A stretch of DNA of 10,662 nt from Nitrososphaerales archaeon TH5895 (GCA_014523695.1 JAATVS010000155.1:1-10662), one strand, 5' to 3'; counted from the first letter of the stretch, positions 1 to 7,743 are shown. Numbers and translations are program-made. Notes: generated by a model from the sequence alone, not told the origin.

Positions 1-189
1 ACCACGCTTTGGATCAAACTGATATCCATCACCAACAAATTTCAATTTCTCCTCTGGATATCTAAAGGTGAACCTCTTGATCAAAAGATGTTTTGATCCT
101 GATTCAATACTCTTGATAAATCCACTAGCTGTACTACTCAAATTGTAGCGATAATAAAATATATCACATTGAGGTATATAAGCGATCAC
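1..189 (-). CDS. Partial unrecognised ORF running off the left edge, possibly a glycosyltransferase C-terminal fragment
   Basis: On the minus strand a frame is open from 240 to the window edge, bounded upstream by an in-frame TAA at 241-243. There is no ATG; the only plausible initiator is GTG at 187-189, so the gene may be truncated rather than started here. The peptide (containing CDIFYYRYN, SSTASGFIKSIESGSK and YPEEKLKFVGDGYQ) reads like real protein. The stretch with an acidic Asp-Ile strand, Tyr, then Ser-rich-Ser-Gly-Phe-Ile and a Gly-containing turn loosely recalls the sugar-nucleotide side of GT4 glycosyltransferases, where a serine/glycine-rich segment follows an aspartate strand. 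That family call is weak inference. It points away from trpB, so it is not part of the trp operon. Its upstream half overlaps sequence that could belong to the trpF relic on the other strand; only one of the two readings can be right there. Confidence 0.35.
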   Translation of the reverse strand, partial: MIAYIPQCDIFYYRYNLSSTASGFIKSIESGSKHLLIKRFTFRYPEEKLKFVGDGYQFDPKRG

Positions 190-299
190 AAAAGCTAGGT
201 TTAGACAGTTTTTTAATTCAGAAGGTCCAACTATTTCATTTTATAGCAGGCATTGACTTTAACTATTGCAAGAGAAAACAAACTTGCCACACGCTAATT

Positions 300-537
300 A
301 TGATATTAGACCAACCGAAACTTCTGCTCATTTACTAACCTTAGAGCAACTGAAAGATACCTCTCTATTGGTAATATGGCGAGCTTAACATCCTGTTCGT
401 TGATAGAACCGTCGAATCTAACTTGTGCGTCTGAATTTGGGTATTGAGGCAGTAAATTGAGTCCCCCCTAGAGTCCACGTATCAATCTAGTGGAAAACAT
501 TCCTAGTCGTGAAGTCTACTTGAAGATAACGTCTTAA
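300..537 (+). pseudogene. trpF: Decayed trpF (phosphoribosylanthranilate isomerase) remnant ahead of trpB
   Basis: No frame is open across this stretch, yet TrpF-like motifs appear in the correct order in shifting frames. They are an I-L-D strand end (303-311), a degraded G-T-G-K-I...W segment with stops (345-371), a degraded A-G-G-L loop followed by E-P-S-N-L (385-420), G-I-E-A-V-N (440-457), a degraded G-V-D-V-S (470-484), S-S-G (486-494), then in another frame V-E-N-I-P-S-R-E-V-Y-L-K-I (490-528) ending at TAA 535-537. The usual TrpF C-terminus reads GVDVSSGVE, then a Pro and a K-I segment. The last shift is explained by loss of one unit of a GTGGA-GTGGA tandem. The location between the left neighbour and trpB fits the common trpC-trpF-trpB-trpA order. 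Similarity may extend left to about 190 (K-L-G-L-D...V-Q-L-F-H resembling the VQLHG motif). The match was made by eye. Confidence 0.55.
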
Positions 538-573
538 TAGCATGATAATTCAATTCTAGAGCATCATCATAAG

Positions 574-1785
574 ATGCCTAAAGATTATCATAATGAGGGA
601 AGATTCGGAATATACGGAGGGCGGTATATACCTGAAACCCTAGTTCCACCAATTGAGGAACTAGAACGGGCGTATGCTAAATCTAAGAAAGATCCTCAAT
701 TTAAAAGTCAACTACGCTATTATCTAACTGAGTACGCAGGTAGGCCAACACCTCTTTACTATGCGCAAAATCTTACTCGCTACATAGGTGGGGCCAGAAT
801 CTATCTAAAGAGAGAGGATTTGCTACACGGAGGTGCTCATAAAATTAACAATACCTTAGGTCAAGGACTATTGGCTAAACAGATGGGAAAACAAAGGATC
901 ATTGCAGAAACAGGTGCGGGACAACATGGAGTAGCCACGTCAATTGCCTGTGCAGCACTCAATCTGAACGCAGAAGTTTACATGGGTCTCAAGGACACTC
1001 GGCGGCAAAGTCAGAATGTACTAAGAATGGAGCTCCTTGGCGCTACAGTTCATGAAGTTAGTTCTGGAAGCCAAACCTTGAAAGATGCGATCAATGAAGC
1101 CTTGAGGGATTGGATAGCGAATGTGGAGGATACATATTATTTGATAGGGTCTGCAGTTGGGCCACATCCCTATCCGACAATTGTGCGAGATTTCCAGAGT
1201 GTGATAGGAAGTGAGATTAGGAATCAGGCAAAAGAAAAATTTGGACGACTTCCAGACGCAGTAGTTGCTTGTGTTGGAGGGGGCAGCAACGCTATCGGAA
1301 GCTTCTACCCTTTCCTTAATAGAGAAGAGGTTGCACTCTATGGAGTCGAAGCAGGGGGAAAAGGAATAAGCACTTTAAAGCACTCCGCAAGTCTAAATGC
1401 CGGAACAGTTGGGGTTTTACACGGTATGAGGAGTTACCTTCTACAGGATAAGTTTGGTCAGATAATCAATACACATAGTATTTCCGCGGGCCTCGACTAC
1501 CCGGGAGTCGGACCTGAACATGCGTATCTAAAGGATGCTCGGAAAGCCGTGTATGTTAGTTGCACGGATCGTGATGCAATCAATGCCTTCATGGCCCTGT
1601 GCAAATATGAAGGGATCATTCCAGCTCTGGAATCATCTCATGCTTTGGCCTATGCCATGAAGCTTGCTAAAAAAATAGGGCGAAATAAGAATATTGTCGT
1701 TACTCTGTCCGGCCGGGGCGACAAAGATATCAATATTCTTTTGGAACGTAAAGATTTTTCACGATATGGAATCAAATCAGGATGA
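574..1785 (+). CDS. trpB: Tryptophan synthase beta subunit (TrpB)
   Basis: TrpB condenses indole with L-serine, using pyridoxal phosphate, to make L-tryptophan; it works in the cytoplasm as an alpha2-beta2 complex with TrpA. At 403 residues it has the usual length of the TrpB1 class. The PLP lysine is Lys90 in GGAHKINN, the catalytic glutamate Glu112 in AETGAGQHG, the phosphate-binding loop GGGSNA spans about 235-240, and the [13 protein letters not shown] segment (about 304-316) carries the Asp308 of the COMM-associated region. The SGRGDKD motif near 379-385 is at the C-terminus. All key residues are intact, so the enzyme should be active. ATG 574 puts the family N-terminus ([15 protein letters not shown]) in place. 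No Shine-Dalgarno is visible; a weak TTAATAG near 533-539 might be a TATA element. The stop codon overlaps the trpA start (ATGA), indicating translational coupling. The expected upstream partner trpF appears decayed. Confidence 0.98.
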   Translation: MPKDYHNEGRFGIYGGRYIPETLVPPIEELERAYAKSKKDPQFKSQLRYYLTEYAGRPTPLYYAQNLTRYIGGARIYLKREDLLHGGAHKINNTLGQGLLAKQMGKQRIIAETGAGQHGVATSIACAALNLNAEVYMGLKDTRRQSQNVLRMELLGATVHEVSSGSQTLKDAINEALRDWIANVEDTYYLIGSAVGPHPYPTIVRDFQSVIGSEIRNQAKEKFGRLPDAVVACVGGGSNAIGSFYPFLNREEVALYGVEAGGKGISTLKHSASLNAGTVGVLHGMRSYLLQDKFGQIINTHSISAGLDYPGVGPEHAYLKDARKAVYVSCTDRDAINAFMALCKYEGIIPALESSHALAYAMKLAKKIGRNKNIVVTLSGRGDKDINILLERKDFSRYGIKSG

Positions 1786-2615
1786 TTGCAATCAAAAATA
1801 TGGACGATCGAATTGGCAGGAAGTTTAGTAACTTAAAGGAAAGAAAGCAGGCAGCTTTGATCTGTTATATGGTGGCAGGCTTCCCTGATTTAAAAATGAG
1901 TGAAGCTGTTATTGAAACATTGGTTAGTGCGGGAGCAGACATGATCGAAATAGGAATCCCTTTTTCCGATCCTATAGCTGACGGCCCCCTGATCCAACAA
2001 GCCTCGCATCACGCCTTAACTCACGGAGTTAGGCCTCAACAATGTTTTGAATTGGCTGGAGCTACCAGAAAGATATTTCCTGACTTACCACTCATCTTTA
2101 TGACTTACAGCAATATTTTATATCGCACAGGATTTGAGGACTTTATGTATAAAGCCAGAGCTTCAGGTATTGATGGTTTCATTTTACCTGACATGTCAAT
2201 AGAGGAGTCAGAGGAATACGTCAAGATCTCTCGGGAGCTGGGGTTAGCATCAGTTTTCATCGTTTCTCCAAATACAAAAGATAACCGCGCGCGTAGAATT
2301 ATGAACGCTTCAACCGGCTTCCTGTACGCTGTTTCAGTTTATGGTGTCACGGGTGTCAGAAGTACGCTTTATGATCGTTCTATAAAAAGGATAGTTAAAC
2401 TACGAAAAATTTCAAATCCATTCCTTCCGGTTGCTGTAGGCTTTGGAGTACAAAATCCGGATCAGGTCTCGATGATGGTTGGTGCTGGCGCAGACGCAGT
2501 AATTATAGGGAGCTCACTCATCAATATTATAAAAACATCAGAGAATAATCCAAACATGTTGAATGACCTTCACAATTTTGTTTTACGCATGAAGAATGCT
2601 TGTCGTCATTCGTAA
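1782..2615 (+). CDS. trpA: Tryptophan synthase alpha subunit (TrpA)
   Basis: TrpA is a TIM barrel that cleaves indole-3-glycerol phosphate to indole and glyceraldehyde 3-phosphate, and passes the indole to TrpB through the tunnel of the alpha2-beta2 complex. The two catalytic acids are present: Glu56 in [11 protein letters not shown] and Asp67 in IADGP, eleven residues apart as in the Salmonella enzyme (Glu49/Asp60). The phosphate-binding end is seen in [11 protein letters not shown] and [10 protein letters not shown]. The [10 protein letters not shown] loop (about 185-194) matches the mobile active-site loop. Length, 277 residues, is normal. The start at 1782 overlaps the trpB stop by four bases; an in-frame ATG at 1800 would remove six residues and is a possible alternative. 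No independent promoter is seen, so it is translated from the trpB message. Confidence 0.97.
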   Translation: MIAIKNMDDRIGRKFSNLKERKQAALICYMVAGFPDLKMSEAVIETLVSAGADMIEIGIPFSDPIADGPLIQQASHHALTHGVRPQQCFELAGATRKIFPDLPLIFMTYSNILYRTGFEDFMYKARASGIDGFILPDMSIEESEEYVKISRELGLASVFIVSPNTKDNRARRIMNASTGFLYAVSVYGVTGVRSTLYDRSIKRIVKLRKISNPFLPVAVGFGVQNPDQVSMMVGAGADAVIIGSSLINIIKTSENNPNMLNDLHNFVLRMKNACRHS

Positions 2616-2656
2616 CGTTTTCATGAAGCATTGGCAAACCACCCGAACTGTACTTG

Positions 2657-2675
2657 AGGAAAGCTTCCTGTTTTT
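2657..2675 (+). terminator. Possible weak terminator after trpA
   Basis: A short hairpin AGGAA-AGC-TTCCT (2657-2669) is followed by a run of five T (2671-2675). It lies between the trpA stop and the next start codon. U-rich tracts are the known signal for archaeal termination, and the stem is only five pairs, so this may be chance. It also sits right in the leader of the next gene. Confidence 0.25.
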
Positions 2676-2684
2676 AGAGTAGAA

Positions 2685-3497
2685 ATGAAAGAACAAGATC
2701 TCCAAAAACTCTTTATTGAATCACTTCTTTCAGGTGAAATACAGGGGATAAGCGAATTAATTGACATACCCTCCTTTCAGAAAGCAGAGAAGATAATAAG
2801 AATAAAGAAAGAAGGATACTTTAGATATTTTGATCTGGTTATAGGTGTCATCAGCTTGCAAAGAGGTTTGTCAACAAGGATAAAGGTTGACTCAATAGAA
2901 GCGTATGATAGATACCAGAATCTAATGATGCGTACTTCAGAACTAATTGCTTTCGCTATGGAAGAGAATTGCAGAGCTGATTCGATCGACCTTATTCCTG
3001 TAGAATTTAAATCTGACAATGATTCACTTGATGAAAGACTTCCTAGGCAGGTAATCAATGCAATATTGGCGTTCGGGCGATCCGTAGTAGTCTTTGACAA
3101 GAGACACACTGCAAGAATTCAAAAATACGGATTATTCAGACTATTGCCTGCCTCCATAATTGGATATTCAATTGATAACAAGTTTATAGTTATTTCATCG
3201 GACAAACGTATTATTGGCGAGTCGTTGGTTAGACCTCAAAAATCCGCGTTTGCAAAAATACTTAGGGATAACGGTTTGATGGATAATCTTACTGCCGTTT
3301 ATTCCCACATCAGTATGGCTCAAAGGATCTATCAAAAAATGCTTTTCAACCAAATATTTGAAGAAAGGATCGACCTTCTAAAAGATGAAATAGAATTCCT
3401 ATCTGGACTCAAGAGACATTCATATGCTCATGAAAAAGAGCAGATAAAAAAAATTGTACGAGAAAGCATCAACAGAAAGATTACTGATTATGTGTAA
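2685..3497 (+). CDS. Uncharacterised protein with PD-(D/E)XK nuclease-like signature
   Basis: I do not recognise this 270-residue soluble protein as a named family. Residues 98-140 have the look of the core of the PD-(D/E)XK nuclease fold: a hydrophobic strand with Asp102 then Glu107-Phe-Lys109 (DLIPVEFKS), followed by D-x-x-D-x-L-x-x-R-L-P-x-Q (111-122) and a helix leading to the strand SVVVFDK. In that superfamily the Glu-x-Lys pair and an upstream Asp bind the metal, and an acidic/Gln helix follows. A shorter D-to-ExK spacing than usual and no obvious DNA-binding domain make the call tentative. The N-terminal part (to about 90) and the charged helical C-terminus (about 205-270, likely coiled coil) are unassigned. 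It follows trpA by 69 bases on the same strand with no clear TATA box, so read-through transcription is possible, but no link to tryptophan synthesis is implied. Confidence 0.8.
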   Translation: MKEQDLQKLFIESLLSGEIQGISELIDIPSFQKAEKIIRIKKEGYFRYFDLVIGVISLQRGLSTRIKVDSIEAYDRYQNLMMRTSELIAFAMEENCRADSIDLIPVEFKSDNDSLDERLPRQVINAILAFGRSVVVFDKRHTARIQKYGLFRLLPASIIGYSIDNKFIVISSDKRIIGESLVRPQKSAFAKILRDNGLMDNLTAVYSHISMAQRIYQKMLFNQIFEERIDLLKDEIEFLSGLKRHSYAHEKEQIKKIVRESINRKITDYV

Positions 3498-3588
3498 TCG
3501 CTACTTTGTGTATCATGGGTCTGTGGTAATGACAGGAATTTAATCCCTATTACTAAAAGGAAGTAGATGTCAAATGAATTGTTGAACT

Positions 3589-3614
3589 GATAGCAAGCCA
3601 AAATATAGGCTATC
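3589..3614 (-). terminator. Hairpin abutting the stop codon of the HExxH gene
   Basis: GATAGC (3589-3594) and GCTATC (3609-3614) are perfect inverted arms with a 14-base loop, placed immediately after the stop codon of the minus-strand small protein gene and in the gap between two convergent genes. It could act in either direction. There is no strong T tract on the minus strand, so the terminator role is only suggested by position. Confidence 0.25.
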
Positions 3615-3938
3615 CTATGGCATAACAATACCTGAAAAATCTGTGGCGAACAAGATATTATTTATGGTAACTTGAAACTTTTGCCCGTTTCTTTCAACTA
3701 TAACTTCTATATCGTCAAGGGAATCAGATATTTCTGACCCCTCAATCCTACCAATTACTACATGAATTGATTCATGGGCAATTAGCGAATCCATGTAAGG
3801 CTCTATCTCTTCGAAATCGCTTGAGCCTCTCCTACATGCTTCTTGAGATGTGATAACTATCATTGTGGTTCCCTCATACGTAAAATATGCAGGGGAATTG
3901 TCGATAGCGCATGCAAGCGCGAAATCATTTATTGGCAA
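3615..3938 (-). CDS. Small HExxH-motif putative zinc metallopeptidase
   Basis: This 107-residue protein has no signal peptide or membrane segment and belongs to no family I can name. The key feature is LIAHESIH (His55-Glu56-x-x-His59), the zinc-binding and catalytic helix of zincin metallopeptidases, preceded by a helix-like acidic stretch and followed by G63 and an acid-rich segment (Glu66, Glu69, Asp72, Asp75, Asp76, Glu78) that could give the third zinc ligand. A beta-rich C-terminus (VIVERNGQKFQVTI) follows. The size recalls the single-domain minigluzincins known from archaea, but the order of parts has not been checked. The start is TTG 3938, because an in-frame TAG lies only three codons upstream and the peptide reads well from there; ATG at residue 26 is the alternative. 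A TATA box about 30 bases upstream predicts an almost leaderless message. It lies 104 bases after metH. Confidence 0.72.
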   Translation of the reverse strand: MPINDFALACAIDNSPAYFTYEGTTMIVITSQEACRRGSSDFEEIEPYMDSLIAHESIHVVIGRIEGSEISDSLDDIEVIVERNGQKFQVTINNILFATDFSGIVMP

Positions 3939-3960
3939 TGACCACTAGAGTTTGCAATCT

Positions 3961-3974
3961 TATATTATATATAC
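3961..3974 (-). promoter_or_regulatory. TATA box for the small HExxH gene
   Basis: Read on the minus strand this is GTATATATAATATA, the clearest archaeal TATA-type box in the window. Its centre is about 30 bases upstream of the TTG at 3938, so with the usual 25-base spacing transcription would begin only a few bases before that codon. This supports both a separate transcript from metH and the TTG start. Confidence 0.55.
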
Positions 3975-4042
3975 AAACAGATATCTTGGGATTCTGAGGC
4001 CCGATATGAAAGAATAGCTACTCACTAACAAATTATCTCGCC

Positions 4043-6574
4043 TTAGATGACGAAGTACTCAGCCTCAGGATGGTGAACTACAATTGCCGCTGTTGACTGG
4101 TCAGGAATTATCTGTCCGGCTTCCGTAAGGAATATTCCAGATTTAGAGGGATCCAGAAGTTTCCAAACTAAGTGATGTTGCGCAACATCAGGACAGCTTG
4201 GATATCCCCAGCTATACCTTAGTCCCCTTGGTGGAATGATATTCAATTCCGACCTAATTCTATGATTAACCCATTCTGCCAACGCTTCAGCTGTTTCGAC
4301 AGCAAGACCGTGTAGATAGTAAGCGTCAGTGTATCTACTTTGCTGGTTCCATTCCTCAATAATTGAGCTTGCTCTATTCCCTACAGTGGCGATCTGAAGT
4401 GCAACTATGTCATTGTCACCAAAGTAGTCTGTAATGCACAAATGTTTCTCTAATGAAGATCTAGGAAAATCGAATCCTACCTCTCCAGCACCATTGGGAA
4501 TCTCTACCTGAAGCAAGTTGTTTCTGTTGTGGCATTTGAAATATCCGTAAACTACACTACATGTAAACAGTTTCTGCTTCACAACCCTATCTTGCCATTC
4601 TGTTAGCAGGGCTTCAGGATCTGACTCCGCCTTGTTGATGGCTTTGCCCCTCATTCCCCACGACAATACAAATAGAGACTTTTTATTTAGATACTTCCAT
4701 ACTTCATAAAGATTGATGTCTTTCTGATCGATTCTGATAATCCTGTTAATGTGAGGTGGTTCTGGAGGCATGACTGGAACTATCTTACTGTGTGGTATCA
4801 CTTCAGCCTTCTTAGTATATGATATATTGTCTTTCCATTTACTCAATTTGTAGTTCCAGTCTGACAAGAACGAATCTCTTTGATCCGATGTTATACTATT
4901 CATTATCTTTAATCCATCGAACGCAGTCTTACAGTAGAAAACCCCGGTATCATAAACTCCTCCATCCTTTGCTATTCGGTTTATGTAATTGCTATTTATT
5001 GCGGCACCTCCGCAGAGAATAGGAATTTTAATATTATTAGTTCTCGCATATTCAACAAAATATTGCATCTGCTTCGAAGTTGAGACTAACAATGCAGATA
5101 ATCCTACGGCGTCAGGTTTCACTTCATTTATTTTGTCTACTATCGTTTGAAGCCCAACCTGTTTGCCAAGATCATATACAGTATACCCATTATTGGTTAC
5201 GATAGTCTTTACCAGATTTTTTCCAATGTCATGAACATCGCCATATACAGTGCAGAGTACCAATTTGCCCTTGGTAACCCCTTCCTCCTTAATCAGATAC
5301 TTCTCTAATTCAGCAACGGCTGCTTTCATGCATTCTGCAGATTTGAGAACGAAAGGCAGGATGATTTCACCCGCACCAAATTTATCACCTACTTCTTTCA
5401 TGGCAGGAAGGAGAACATCATTCAAGGTTCTGACGGCTGATTCATGTGCAATCTTTCTAGAGCAGTGTAGGATCTTGCGAGAAACGCCAAATTCATCTAT
5501 CTTATCTTCCAGTACTGCATCATTGTTGCCACATCTTTCGGCGATAGCAGCAACGACATCATTTTCGATCCCCTCTTTTAACCTATTTACGATGCGAAAA
5601 TAACACCTTCGGCTAGCGTCCCACGAGGGATCTACTTCTAATCTGCTAGCGGATCTGTTATACTTATTTGTATCCGATGACTGTTCGAAATAAGAAATAA
5701 ATTCACCTAGGGAATTGCTATTTCGATTAAATATCAGATCTTCCGCTAGCGTTTTCTCGTGCGAGCTAATAGAAGAATAAGGTATTACATCCTTCGCATT
5801 AATAATGACGGCATCTAAACCATATTGTAATGCATGATAAAGGAAAACCGAATTAAGGATCTTCCTTGCATTAGGAGCCAAACCAAAGCTTACATTGCTA
5901 AGTCCTAAAGTTGTGAAGCATTCAGGAAATCTATTCTTCACTAGTCGTATTCCTTCCAGCGTTTCGTTTGCTGAATTTACGAATTCGCTCTCCCCTGTAG
6001 CTAAAGTGAAAGTTAATACATCAAATAGATACTGCCAGGGCTTTAGATCATATTTCTTGCCTGTATTAAACAGGAGCTCGGCAGTCTTAACTTTCTCTTC
6101 CGCAGTCTTTGCCATTCCTTGTGGACCGATACACATAGCAATTGCTGGCACACCAAATTTCTCCATAAGTGGAGCTAGCTTATGAAATCGGTTTCCATCT
6201 CCTTCCAGATTTATGGAGTTTATTATAGGTTTTCCAGGTATTTGTCGAAGTGCGGATTCAACAACGAGCGGATCAGTAGAATCTATCACTAAGGGAGCCT
6301 CGATCTCTATGCTAAGCTTCTTTACCAGCCCGGTCATGAATTCTAGTTCGTCTGAGCGTTCAGTTGTAGCTACACACACATCCAGGCAATGCGCTCCGTC
6401 TTCAACCTGAGTTCTAGCCAACTTAAGGAGTCCGTCAAAGTCATTGTTAAGAACTAGTTCCTTGGCTTTTTTAGAGCCTTGGGTGTTAAGTCTTTCTCCT
6501 ATGATTAATGGAGGTGGATTTTGTACTATGTCTACTGCCTTTAGCGCTGAACTAACCCGCGGTGTTGTTAACAT
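4043..6574 (-). CDS. metH: Methionine synthase, folate/B12-binding/reactivation module (MetH C-terminal part)
   Basis: This 843-residue protein carries every MetH module except the homocysteine-binding one. Residues about 15-290 form the pterin-binding (DHPS-like) barrel (IGERLNTQGSKK, VIDSTDP, INSINLEGD), which brings methyl-tetrahydrofolate. About 330-430 form the helical cap. The cobalamin Rossmann domain (about 436-560) has D446-V-H448-D-I-G451, whose histidine is the lower cobalt ligand, plus GLSALLVSTS and CGGAA. The C-terminal region (about 600-843) is the AdoMet reactivation domain, with R-G-L-R-Y-S-x-G-Y-P-x-C-P-D (783-796) and P-D-Q-S-T-A...H-H-P-E-A (824-838). It should accept a methyl group on cob(I)alamin and pass it to homocysteine held by the neighbouring gene product. 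It lies 70 bases behind that gene. ATG 6574 has a GAGGA-type site about 12 bases upstream. TTATGAAAAATATC (near 6600-6613) could be a promoter of its own. Confidence 0.96.
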   Translation of the reverse strand: MLTTPRVSSALKAVDIVQNPPPLIIGERLNTQGSKKAKELVLNNDFDGLLKLARTQVEDGAHCLDVCVATTERSDELEFMTGLVKKLSIEIEAPLVIDSTDPLVVESALRQIPGKPIINSINLEGDGNRFHKLAPLMEKFGVPAIAMCIGPQGMAKTAEEKVKTAELLFNTGKKYDLKPWQYLFDVLTFTLATGESEFVNSANETLEGIRLVKNRFPECFTTLGLSNVSFGLAPNARKILNSVFLYHALQYGLDAVIINAKDVIPYSSISSHEKTLAEDLIFNRNSNSLGEFISYFEQSSDTNKYNRSASRLEVDPSWDASRRCYFRIVNRLKEGIENDVVAAIAERCGNNDAVLEDKIDEFGVSRKILHCSRKIAHESAVRTLNDVLLPAMKEVGDKFGAGEIILPFVLKSAECMKAAVAELEKYLIKEEGVTKGKLVLCTVYGDVHDIGKNLVKTIVTNNGYTVYDLGKQVGLQTIVDKINEVKPDAVGLSALLVSTSKQMQYFVEYARTNNIKIPILCGGAAINSNYINRIAKDGGVYDTGVFYCKTAFDGLKIMNSITSDQRDSFLSDWNYKLSKWKDNISYTKKAEVIPHSKIVPVMPPEPPHINRIIRIDQKDINLYEVWKYLNKKSLFVLSWGMRGKAINKAESDPEALLTEWQDRVVKQKLFTCSVVYGYFKCHNRNNLLQVEIPNGAGEVGFDFPRSSLEKHLCITDYFGDNDIVALQIATVGNRASSIIEEWNQQSRYTDAYYLHGLAVETAEALAEWVNHRIRSELNIIPPRGLRYSWGYPSCPDVAQHHLVWKLLDPSKSGIFLTEAGQIIPDQSTAAIVVHHPEAEYFVI

Positions 6575-6644
6575 TTCTTACAAATTCCTCAATCTAGGAT
6601 ATTTTTCATAAAGAATTCAAATTTAATTTGGATATCAAATTGGC

Positions 6645-7604
6645 TTAATCATCTGGAGTATTGAACCTTTCTTCCTTCAGCATCTTTCTTAGTTTTCCGA
6701 TATGTAGAGGAGTCGTGCCGCAACAGCCTCCAATAATCCTGATTCTACTAAATTGTTTAATAAACTCCCGCATTTTCAAGGCCATGTCTTCAGGAGTCAT
6801 CTTATATACTGCCCTACCCTCTACATTTTGTGGCATCCCGGCGTTTGGGACTACGAGGATAGGCAGACCCTGCTGCTCATCCAGCCATCTTATACTTGAA
6901 AGCATTTCCTCAGGGCCAGTGGAACAATTGAGGCCAAAGATATCTATGCCCATGTCACAAACTGTCGTATATGCTGCTTGTACATTAGTTCCTAGAAGCA
7001 TATTACCGTACCTATCCAAAGTAACGTTTCCAATGAGAGGGACTTTTCTACCGACATTCTGCATTGCCATATGACAAGCCTCAATCGCCAACTTGACTTC
7101 AAGAATATCTTGGCTAGTTTCTATCAGAAGAGAGTCAACCCCACCCAAGAGCAAACCCTCGGATTGTGGCATGAACCCTTCAATAATTTGCTGGGGCGAA
7201 ACCTTTCCTAAGTCCTGATCCTCTGAACTAGGCAGAAATCCTGTTGGACCAATAGACCCAATGACATAGCGATATCGATCTTCAAATTCATTACATACCT
7301 CTCTTGCCAATTCGGCAGCTCTTTGGTTAATTTCAACAGCTTTATCTCCATAGCCGTATTCTTTGAGCTTGAAGAGATTGGAACCAAAAGAATTTGTTTC
7401 GATACAGTCTGCACCTGCCATGAGGTAGTCGCGATGAATTTTTTTTATCCAATCAGGTTTAGTGATATTAAGTCCATCATTGAATCCGTCATTCTTACCC
7501 GGGAAATCGTCGGGTTGCGGATTAAGTTTTTGAATCTCCGTACCCATACCGCCATCAAAAAGGATGACGTGTTCACGGATGGCTTCTGTTAGAGTTAGAG
7601 GCAT
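6645..7604 (-). CDS. metH: Methionine synthase, homocysteine-binding S-methyltransferase module (MetH N-terminal part)
   Basis: This is the homocysteine S-methyltransferase barrel that in single-chain MetH is the first of four modules. It binds a zinc ion that activates the homocysteine thiol for methylation by methylcobalamin. The nucleus is intact: FDGGMGTEIQ near the N-terminus (16-25), ADCIETNSFGSN (66-77), GSIGPTG (116-122), and the zinc cysteines Cys227 (GLNCSTGP) and Cys294-Cys295 (GGCCGTTP). At 319 residues it is a complete barrel that stops just after the zinc site, where the linker to the folate domain would begin in the fused enzyme. The following gene supplies the rest of MetH, so the two products presumably form a complex. 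A stand-alone betaine- or S-methylmethionine-dependent enzyme is less likely given that partner. A TATA-type element lies about 30 bases ahead of ATG 7604. Confidence 0.95.
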   Translation of the reverse strand: MPLTLTEAIREHVILFDGGMGTEIQKLNPQPDDFPGKNDGFNDGLNITKPDWIKKIHRDYLMAGADCIETNSFGSNLFKLKEYGYGDKAVEINQRAAELAREVCNEFEDRYRYVIGSIGPTGFLPSSEDQDLGKVSPQQIIEGFMPQSEGLLLGGVDSLLIETSQDILEVKLAIEACHMAMQNVGRKVPLIGNVTLDRYGNMLLGTNVQAAYTTVCDMGIDIFGLNCSTGPEEMLSSIRWLDEQQGLPILVVPNAGMPQNVEGRAVYKMTPEDMALKMREFIKQFSRIRIIGGCCGTTPLHIGKLRKMLKEERFNTPDD

Positions 7605-7626
7605 GATATATTCGAGATATTGCCCT

Positions 7627-7640
7627 ACTAAAAATTAATA
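7627..7640 (-). promoter_or_regulatory. Likely TATA box for the split metH operon
   Basis: On the minus strand this reads GTATTAATTTTTAG, centred about 30 bases upstream of ATG 7604. With normal archaeal spacing this gives a start site within a few bases of the codon, that is, a leaderless message covering the homocysteine module and perhaps the following B12 module. Confidence 0.45.
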
Positions 7641-7732
7641 CTTTTGCATTGGATATCTTGTAAGTATTTGGCATCATGAGATATTAACGCGTAATAATAA
7701 ATATTAAGGAATTAAGGCAAAGTTGGAGTTAG

Positions 7733-7743
7733 TTCATATTTGG
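7733..7743 (+). promoter_or_regulatory. Possible TATA box for tRNA-Arg
   Basis: TTCATATTTGG lies about 30 bases upstream of the first tRNA base, which would place transcription start a few bases ahead of the mature 5' end. A second A/T-rich patch at about 7693-7707 is further away and is a weaker candidate. Confidence 0.3.

Noticed and set aside
129..338. Plus-strand open frame opposite the left-edge minus frame
   Set aside because: It has no good start and ends at a stop within the relic. Part of it resembles TrpF (V-Q-L-F-H), so it is mentioned with the pseudogene rather than called a gene.
2777..3109. Minus-strand frame of 110 codons inside the nuclease-like gene
   Set aside because: Serine- and isoleucine-rich shadow composition, opposite a frame with a much better protein signature; no promoter or ribosome site.
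5250..6410. Several plus-strand frames inside the B12 module of metH
   Set aside because: They are antisense to strongly conserved MetH domains and have the serine-rich composition typical of shadow frames.
6575..6644. Short A/T-rich palindrome (CAAATTTAATTTG) between the two metH genes as a regulatory operator
   Set aside because: In such A/T-rich sequence a thirteen-base near-palindrome is easily chance, and it has no clear relation to a promoter.
6661..7592. Plus- and minus-strand frames inside the homocysteine module
   Set aside because: They overlap the intact methyltransferase barrel in other frames and show no motif of their own.
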